From: JAAZBW01 sp035647855
GTDB taxonomy: Bacteria; Actinomycetota; Actinomycetes; Actinomycetales; Actinomycetaceae
Length of the DNA: 17,766 nucleotides
Assembly: GCA_035647855.1 (NCBI GenBank)
Contig: DASRMP010000037.1
Span: forward strand, 1 to 17,766
Direction of reading: 5' to 3'
Below the pieces are notes generated by a model. That model was not told where the DNA came from. It worked only from the letters and a program-made list of their open reading frames with translations, and made no database searches. Below, piece after piece: positions 13,299 to 17,766 of the stretch (position 1 is its first letter; every line of letters starts with the position of its first letter). Position numbers and translations under genes: made by a program.

Positions 13299-13486
13299 TC
13301 CTTGCCCTTCGCGAGTCGGCTCTCTTGGCGTCTCGATCGTTCCAAATGGGGCCCGTCCGCCGCATCCTCCCGAGGATGGAAAGCGGGCGGCGGCGACGGC
13401 GACGGCGGGTGGCCGGGAGGAGCGGCAGAGCGCGGGCGGCAGGGAGGAGAAGGAGCGGCAGAGCGCGGGCGGCCAGGCGCCTGCGA
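13299..13486. other. Intergenic region between the AEC permease end and the ABC ATPase start
   Basis: A G/C-rich purine-skewed stretch (GGCGACGGCGAC...GGGAGGAG) with a 22-bp direct repeat, listed separately. No gene and no clear promoter for the ABC operon was resolved. Confidence 0.5.
13419..13473. repeat. Perfect 22-bp direct repeat beyond the AEC permease stop
   Basis: The 22-bp sequence beginning GGAGCGGCAGAGCGCGGG occurs at 13419-13440 and 13452-13473, a period of 33 bp. The nearer copy lies 13 bp downstream of the stop codon of the minus-strand AEC gene. Confidence 0.9.
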
Positions 13487-14410
13487 CTAGGAGAGCAGCG
13501 CCGCGATTCCAAGCAGCGTCGGGGTGACGAACACCGTTGTCGCGACGACGGTGCCCCGCGCCAGCTCGTTGCCGGCGCCCGCCCGGAAGGCCGCGACGTA
13601 GGCGTTCTGCGCGGTCGGCAACCCGCCCATCGAGGTGACGGCGAACAGTTCGAAGCCGTCAAGACCGAATACGAACCGGCCCGCCAGGTAGGCGAACAGC
13701 GGCTGCGCGATGAGCTTGATCACCGTGGAGGTGGTGATCTCCGGGGCGTGATCCCGGAAGCCCTTCACTCCGGTCTCCAGCAGCGAGATGCCGAAGCTCA
13801 CCAGGATGCACGGCACCGCGGCGCCCGCGAGCACCTCCACCGGCCCCGTGACAAGCTCCGGGACCCCCACCCCGGACAGGCTCACCAGCAGCCCGAGCAT
13901 GGACGCGATCAGCATCGGGTTCGTGAAGATCAGCCGGACCGCATTCACCGCCGACGCCTCCGACCGCCCCGCCGCAAGATCCGTGAGTACGAAGAACGCG
14001 GGCGTCAACAGGCCGAGCTGGAAGATGAGCACGGGCACCACGTGTGTCGGCGATCCGAGGATGTAGGTAGAGAGCGGGATTCCCAGGTACGCCGCGTTCG
14101 AGAGCGACGATGTCATGGCGCCCACAGTCGTCTCCACCCGCGACCCCCGCAGGAACACCACCGATATCAGCACGTAGGTCAGCGCGGCGGTGACGGCACT
14201 GATCGCCTCGACCCCGAGCGCCGGCCCCACGATCGCGCGGATATCGGTCTGCGAGATCGTCGAAAAGAGCAGGGCGGGGCTCGCGATCCAGTACACGAAG
14301 CGGGTCAGCACGTCCTGCGCGTAGTCTCCGAGGATCCCGAGCCGGCCGATGACCATGCCGACACCGATCACGATCCACATCAGGGCCAAGCCGGTCAGAA
14401 CGCCTTCCAC
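13487..14410 (-). CDS. AEC-family (auxin efflux carrier-like) permease
   Basis: A 307-residue, very hydrophobic protein with about ten membrane segments in two similar halves. It opens with LTGLALMWIVIGVGMVIGRLGI, a typical AEC start, and has the mid-protein NAAYLGIPL and late GGLPTAQNAYVAA segments that characterise the family. Bacterial AEC proteins move carboxylates such as malate or malonate, and some amino-acid-like compounds; the substrate here is unknown. The GTG at 14408-14410 was chosen because GAGG lies 8 nt upstream and because the frame further upstream reads into the mpg region as low-complexity Pro/Arg. It may be expressed alone; a GC hairpin (14435-14448) separates it from mpg. 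Confidence 0.88.
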   Translation of the reverse strand: MEGVLTGLALMWIVIGVGMVIGRLGILGDYAQDVLTRFVYWIASPALLFSTISQTDIRAIVGPALGVEAISAVTAALTYVLISVVFLRGSRVETTVGAMTSSLSNAAYLGIPLSTYILGSPTHVVPVLIFQLGLLTPAFFVLTDLAAGRSEASAVNAVRLIFTNPMLIASMLGLLVSLSGVGVPELVTGPVEVLAGAAVPCILVSFGISLLETGVKGFRDHAPEITTSTVIKLIAQPLFAYLAGRFVFGLDGFELFAVTSMGGLPTAQNAYVAAFRAGAGNELARGTVVATTVFVTPTLLGIAALLS

Positions 14411-14434
14411 CCGGCCATCCTCGCACCTCAGAGA

Positions 14435-14448
14435 CCCGGTGTACCGGG
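14435..14448. terminator. Weak hairpin between mpg and the AEC gene
   Basis: CCCGGTGTACCGGG forms a 5-6 bp GC stem, followed by a second small stem CCC-TTC-GGG. There is no T-tract, so termination is only a possibility. Confidence 0.3.
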
Positions 14449-14507
14449 CCCTTCGGGTGCGGGCGCGATGCGGGGCTCGGCGGCACGGGAATCCGGGGCC
14501 CCAAGGG

Positions 14508-15179
14508 TCACGGGCGAGGTGCGGCCGGCCGGTACTGCGAGACTGTCGGCTCGCCGGTGAGGTAGAAACGCCAGGGATACCGCTCGCCGTCGCCGCCCTC
14601 CCCCGCGACGCCGACGCGCGGGCCGTTCCGCACGGCCGCTGCGGGGGGCGGCTCATCAGGTAGCCACAAGGACCAGCCTGATGCGGGATCGCAGAGGTCG
14701 GTCCCGTCGGTCGCGGCGCGCGTGGCGCCCAGGACCCGGGCAAGGTTCCCGGGACCGCGGGCGAGTGCGTCGTCGGAGAGGGGACGAAGGCGCGTGCGAA
14801 CGGTGTGTCCGGGCGGCGCCTCCCGGCGGCGGTGCGCCATCTCCAGCCCGACGACGACCTCCCCCGCCCGCAGCAGGCATCCCGTCGCGATGCCGGCCTT
14901 GTCGCACACGACGTTGAGCGCGTGGTGCATCCCGTACGTGAAGTAGCAGTACAGGTGGCCGGGCGGGCCGAACATGGTCGCGTTGCGGGCGGTGCGTCCG
15001 CGGAAGGAGTGAGAGCCGGGATCGACGGCGCCCGCGTACGCCTCGACCTCGGTGAGCCGCACGGCCACGGGGGCGGCGCCGTCGCGCAACAGGACGCCAC
15101 CGAGGAGGAGCGGCGCCATCTGGAGGACGGGCCGGTCGTACTCGGCGCGGTCGGCGCGGCGGTAACCCGGGATGTTCAT
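14508..15179 (-). CDS. mpg: 3-methyladenine DNA glycosylase (AAG/MPG family)
   Basis: A 223-residue base-excision repair enzyme that flips out and removes alkylated or deaminated purines. The family hallmark EVEAYAG holds the catalytic Glu46; SHSFRGRTARNATMFGPPGHLYCYFTYGMHHALNVV is the long conserved block after it (key residues His57, Arg65, Asn66, Tyr79). GPGNLARVLG, GPRVGVA and a final WRFY follow. Length fits bacterial members (about 190-220). The ATG at 15179 lies 7 bp after the stop of the CinA-N-like gene with no Shine-Dalgarno in between, so translation may be coupled. Met21 is a less likely start because it would cut the N-terminal strand. Confidence 0.93.
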   Translation of the reverse strand: MNIPGYRRADRAEYDRPVLQMAPLLLGGVLLRDGAAPVAVRLTEVEAYAGAVDPGSHSFRGRTARNATMFGPPGHLYCYFTYGMHHALNVVCDKAGIATGCLLRAGEVVVGLEMAHRRREAPPGHTVRTRLRPLSDDALARGPGNLARVLGATRAATDGTDLCDPASGWSLWLPDEPPPAAAVRNGPRVGVAGEGGDGERYPWRFYLTGEPTVSQYRPAAPRP

Positions 15180-15186
15180 GGCAGGT

Positions 15187-15921
15187 TCAGGCGCCGGGGA
15201 GCGTGCGGCGGAAGGCCTCGACGCGGTCCGCGGCGGCCTCCACCCGGTCAGGATCCGTCCCTCTCACGACGACGTTGGTTCCGTAGACGTCTCCCCGGTG
15301 GAACGGGTAGGAGCCCACCGTGAGATCGGGGAAGTCCTCGGCGACGGCGCGCAGCCCGGAGGCGACCCTGCCCTCGCCCACGTGGAAGCGCACTTCGCGT
15401 GAGACGCTCGGGCGACCGCCCTCGAGAGTCGGCAGCAGGGCGGCGGTCATCGCCACGAATATGTTCGGCACTCCGGCAAGAACGTGAACGTTGCCGAGGG
15501 TGAATCCGGGCGCTCCCGAGACGGCGTTCGTGATGAGGGAGGCGCCATCGGGGATGCGTGCCATTCGCAGCTGATCCGGGGTCGGCGTCATACCCCGTGC
15601 TGCGAAACGCTCTTCGAGGATTGCGCGGGCGTCGTCGCGAATCGAGATCCCGACACCGAAGGCGGCGGCGACGGCGTCCGCCGTGATGTCGTCGTGGGTG
15701 GGGCCGATCCCGCCCGACGTGAACACGTGGGCGTAGGCCTTCCGGAGTGCGTCGAGCGCCGCGACGATCGCCTCGTGCTCGTCCGGGACGATGCGGACCT
15801 CACGCAGGTCGATGCCGTAACGCGACAGTTCGCCGGCCAGGTGGTGCATGTTCGAGTCCCTGGTCCGGCCGGAGAGGAGTTCGTCGCCGATGAGAAGGAT
15901 CGCTGCGGTTGGATTGGTCAT
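15187..15921 (-). CDS. CinA N-terminal/MoaB-Mog-like domain protein
   Basis: A 244-residue protein with the molybdopterin-binding (MoCF) fold of COG1058. It begins TAAILLIGDELLSGRTRDSN, with the signature IGDELLSG (11-18), and has SGGIGPTHDD (69-78), the second hallmark. The C-terminal half (VHVLAGVPNIF...SYPFHRGDVYGTNVVVRG) is the usual extension in CinA-like proteins, but the NMN-deamidase domain of full CinA is absent. Related stand-alone proteins are reported to be ADP-ribose or FAD pyrophosphatases; activity here is not certain. Start at ATG 15919-15921, where homology begins; the upstream in-frame stretch to 16017 is not family-like. The ribosome binding site is poor. Divergent from the acyl-CoA synthetase and followed at 7 bp by mpg. 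Confidence 0.85.
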   Translation of the reverse strand: MTNPTAAILLIGDELLSGRTRDSNMHHLAGELSRYGIDLREVRIVPDEHEAIVAALDALRKAYAHVFTSGGIGPTHDDITADAVAAAFGVGISIRDDARAILEERFAARGMTPTPDQLRMARIPDGASLITNAVSGAPGFTLGNVHVLAGVPNIFVAMTAALLPTLEGGRPSVSREVRFHVGEGRVASGLRAVAEDFPDLTVGSYPFHRGDVYGTNVVVRGTDPDRVEAAADRVEAFRRTLPGA

Positions 15922-16035
15922 CCTCGAAGCGTAGATCGAACTGACGAATACCACGGTGGCGTAACAGCGAACGATCTTGGCCCGTACGAAGCGGCCGAAA
16001 TCCGCAAGAGCGGGCAATCACGCCACACCATAAGT

Positions 16036-16047
16036 TACGCTGCCGTA
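16036..16047. promoter_or_regulatory. Possible repressor dyad upstream of the acyl-CoA synthetase
   Basis: TACG-CTGC-CGTA is a small inverted repeat within GTTACGCTGCCGTAGC, lying 42 bp before the acyl-CoA synthetase start and between two divergent genes. TetR-family regulators of fatty-acid genes in actinobacteria often use TACG/CGTA-type dyads; assignment here is inference. Confidence 0.35.
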
Positions 16048-16089
16048 GCCTTTGGAGCGTTCCCCTCCCGATCTCGCAAGGGCGCCTCC

Positions 16090-17766
16090 ATGACCACTCT
16101 CGAAGAACTCTGGGTTGCCGCATACGACCCGAACACTCGCCGGCACATCGAGTACCCTGGCGGGTCACTCATCGACGCCTTCGGCCGGTTCACCCGTACA
16201 TATGCGGACAGGCCGGCGCTTGACTTCTTCGGTGAGCGGACCTCGTACGCGGAGTTGCGTCGCGAGGTCGGGCATGTGGCGGGGAATCTGTATGAACTCG
16301 GTGTCCGGCCCGGAGACCATGTCGCGCTGCTGATGCCGACGTGCCCGCAGCACGTAGTCGCTATCTACGCGGTGTGGGCGTGCGGGGCGACCGTGGTCGA
16401 GCACAACCCGCTGTACACGGCGCGCGAGCTGACGCCGCTGTTCGAGGACCACGGCGCGGACGTCGCGATCGTGTGGGACGCGGCGGCACCGAACCTGGAG
16501 TCGCTTCCGGAGGAGATCCGGCCCTCCACGATCGTCTCGATCAACCTCATCGAGGAAATGCCACTCTCGAAGCGGCTGTTGCTGCGGCTGCCGCTCGAGA
16601 AGGCCCGCAAGTCGCGTGAGCAGCTCTCGAAGCCGGCGCCGGGGACCGTGCCTTTCTCGGCGCTGCGGGAGCCCACGTTGGCGCCGCCGGCGTCCGTGCG
16701 GCCCGGAGCCGAGGACATCGCGCTGCTGCTCTACACCTCCGGCACCACCGGCGTTCCGAAGGGCGTGCCCCTCACCCACGCGAATCTCCTCGCCGACGCC
16801 GCCCACGCCATCGAGTGGGTGTACATGCTTGATTTCGGCAATGACGTGTTCATGACCTGCCTGCCGCTGTTCCACATCTTCGGGCTCTCGATGTCGATGA
16901 ACGCGGGGCTCACCGCCGGCGCGATGCTTCACCTGATCCCGAAGCCGGAGACCGGGCTCATCCTGGACGCCGTGAAGCGCAAGATGCCCACCCTCATGAT
17001 CGCGGTGCCGCCGCTGTTCGAGCGTGTGGTCGACGCCGCCAACGCGCAGGGCGTCTCGCTGCGTGGCCTGCACAGCGCCATCTCCGGCGCCATGCCGCTA
17101 CGGCCCGACCTCATCGAGAAGTGGGAGGCCGCTACCGGCGGCTATCTCATCGAGGGATACGGCCTGTCCGAGACCTCCCCAATCGTGACCGGGAACCCCA
17201 TGAACCCGAGCCGCACCCCGGCCTCGATCGGGATCCCGTTCTCGGACACCGATGTCCGCCTGGTGGATCCGGATGACCCGTCTCGCGATGTCCCGCTCGG
17301 CGAGAAGGGCGAGATCCTCGTCAAGGGCGCCCAGGTGTTCCACGGCTACCGGAACAACCCGGAGGAGACGGAGGCCGCTTTCCATGATGGCTGGTTCCGG
17401 ACCGGGGACATCGCCGTGGCCGACGAGCGCGGTTTCCTGTACATCGTGGACCGCATCAAGGAAGTCGTGATCACGGGCGGCTTCAACGTCTATCCGTCCG
17501 AGGTCGAGGAGGCGCTCCGCGGCGAGGGCGGCATCAATGACATCGCCGTCGTGGGGCTCGTGAACGAACTCGGCATGGAGGAGGTGGTGGCGGCCGTCGT
17601 CACCGGCGAGGGACTGCTGCCGGACCTGGAGGAGTTCCGCGAGCGCGCGAAGGAACGGCTCGCCGCCTACAAGGTGCCGCGGCGTGTGTACCTCCTGCCT
17701 GAGCTGCCGCGCAACGAGATGGGAAAGGTCCTGAGGAAGGACGTGCGCGCCGCCCTGCAGGAACGC
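16090..17766 (+). CDS. Long-chain acyl-CoA synthetase (FadD-like), cut by the window end
   Basis: The frame is open from ATG 16090 to the last base (559 codons) without a stop; only a few C-terminal residues seem to be missing. The enzyme activates fatty acids with ATP to acyl-AMP and then acyl-CoA. Motifs of the ANL superfamily are in order: YTSGTTGVPKG (215-225, phosphate loop), GYGLSET (356-362), WFRTGD (435-440, ribose-binding Asp440), DRIKEVVITGGFNVYPSEVE (from 454, hinge) and the C-terminal catalytic Lys546 (NEMGK). A hydrophobic region around VFMTCLPLFHIFGLSM (253-268) is typical of long- or medium-chain members. AAGGGC lies a few nt upstream of the ATG. It is divergent from the CinA-N-like gene across 168 bp. 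Exact chain-length preference cannot be read from sequence. Confidence 0.93.
   Translation, partial: MTTLEELWVAAYDPNTRRHIEYPGGSLIDAFGRFTRTYADRPALDFFGERTSYAELRREVGHVAGNLYELGVRPGDHVALLMPTCPQHVVAIYAVWACGATVVEHNPLYTARELTPLFEDHGADVAIVWDAAAPNLESLPEEIRPSTIVSINLIEEMPLSKRLLLRLPLEKARKSREQLSKPAPGTVPFSALREPTLAPPASVRPGAEDIALLLYTSGTTGVPKGVPLTHANLLADAAHAIEWVYMLDFGNDVFMTCLPLFHIFGLSMSMNAGLTAGAMLHLIPKPETGLILDAVKRKMPTLMIAVPPLFERVVDAANAQGVSLRGLHSAISGAMPLRPDLIEKWEAATGGYLIEGYGLSETSPIVTGNPMNPSRTPASIGIPFSDTDVRLVDPDDPSRDVPLGEKGEILVKGAQVFHGYRNNPEETEAAFHDGWFRTGDIAVADERGFLYIVDRIKEVVITGGFNVYPSEVEEALRGEGGINDIAVVGLVNELGMEEVVAAVVTGEGLLPDLEEFRERAKERLAAYKVPRRVYLLPELPRNEMGKVLRKDVRAALQER

Noticed and set aside
13283..14560. 425-codon plus-strand open frame over the AEC gene and the intergenic repeat
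   Set aside because: Arg/His/Glu-rich antisense frame with no membrane or domain features; the opposite strand encodes a clear permease.

Overview
The window is GC-rich with strong G/C preference at third codon positions. It carries a csoR-copZ-copA cluster, an nrdHIE operon, several 4-nt gene overlaps, GTG/TTG starts and candidate leaderless starts. Together these point to an actinobacterium (Actinomycetota). An overlapping luxS-mtnN pair narrows this to LuxS-bearing lineages such as Actinomycetaceae, Bifidobacteriaceae or some Micrococcales; the family call is inference.

Layout: (i) 3-512, 3' part of an unrecognised protein with possible YezG/DUF600-like features; (ii) 513-1150, non-coding DNA packed with repeats, including an array of 20-bp units phased at about 21 and 30-31 bp around a 64-bp near-perfect palindrome; (iii) 1151-4293, a copper-efflux operon (csoR, copZ, copA) with a CsoR-type operator lying between the -35 and -10; (iv) 4321-7151 (minus), nrdH-nrdI-nrdE of a class Ib ribonucleotide reductase behind two NrdR-like boxes, with no nrdF in the window; (v) 7610-9109 (minus), iron-sulfur L-serine ammonia-lyase; (vi) 9192-10354, luxS-mtnN; (vii) 10355-11463, about 1.1 kb without a gene, holding four or more unrelated repeat families; (viii) 11464-13298 (minus), an ABC-2 exporter pair; (ix) 13487-14410 (minus), an AEC-family permease; (x) 14508-15921 (minus), a CinA-N/MoaB-like protein followed by the DNA glycosylase mpg; (xi) 16090-17766, an acyl-CoA synthetase cut by the window edge just before its expected C-terminus.

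Functionally these are ordinary chromosomal modules: copper detoxification, deoxynucleotide synthesis, serine catabolism, S-adenosylhomocysteine recycling with AI-2 precursor production, drug or lipid export, base-excision repair and fatty-acid activation. MtnN makes S-ribosylhomocysteine, which LuxS cleaves. CopZ carries Cu(I) to CopA, and CsoR represses the set. NrdH and NrdI support the NrdE subunit.

The unusual content is between the genes. Most gene ends with room for it carry a short, locally private tandem or direct repeat that starts at, ends at or lies just beyond the stop codon (gene 1, sdaA, mtnN, the ABC permease, the AEC permease). I saw no classical GC-stem/U-tract terminator at these ends. 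The larger gaps also hold phased arrays and nested inverted repeats. No transposase, integrase, CRISPR array, tRNA or rRNA was recognised.
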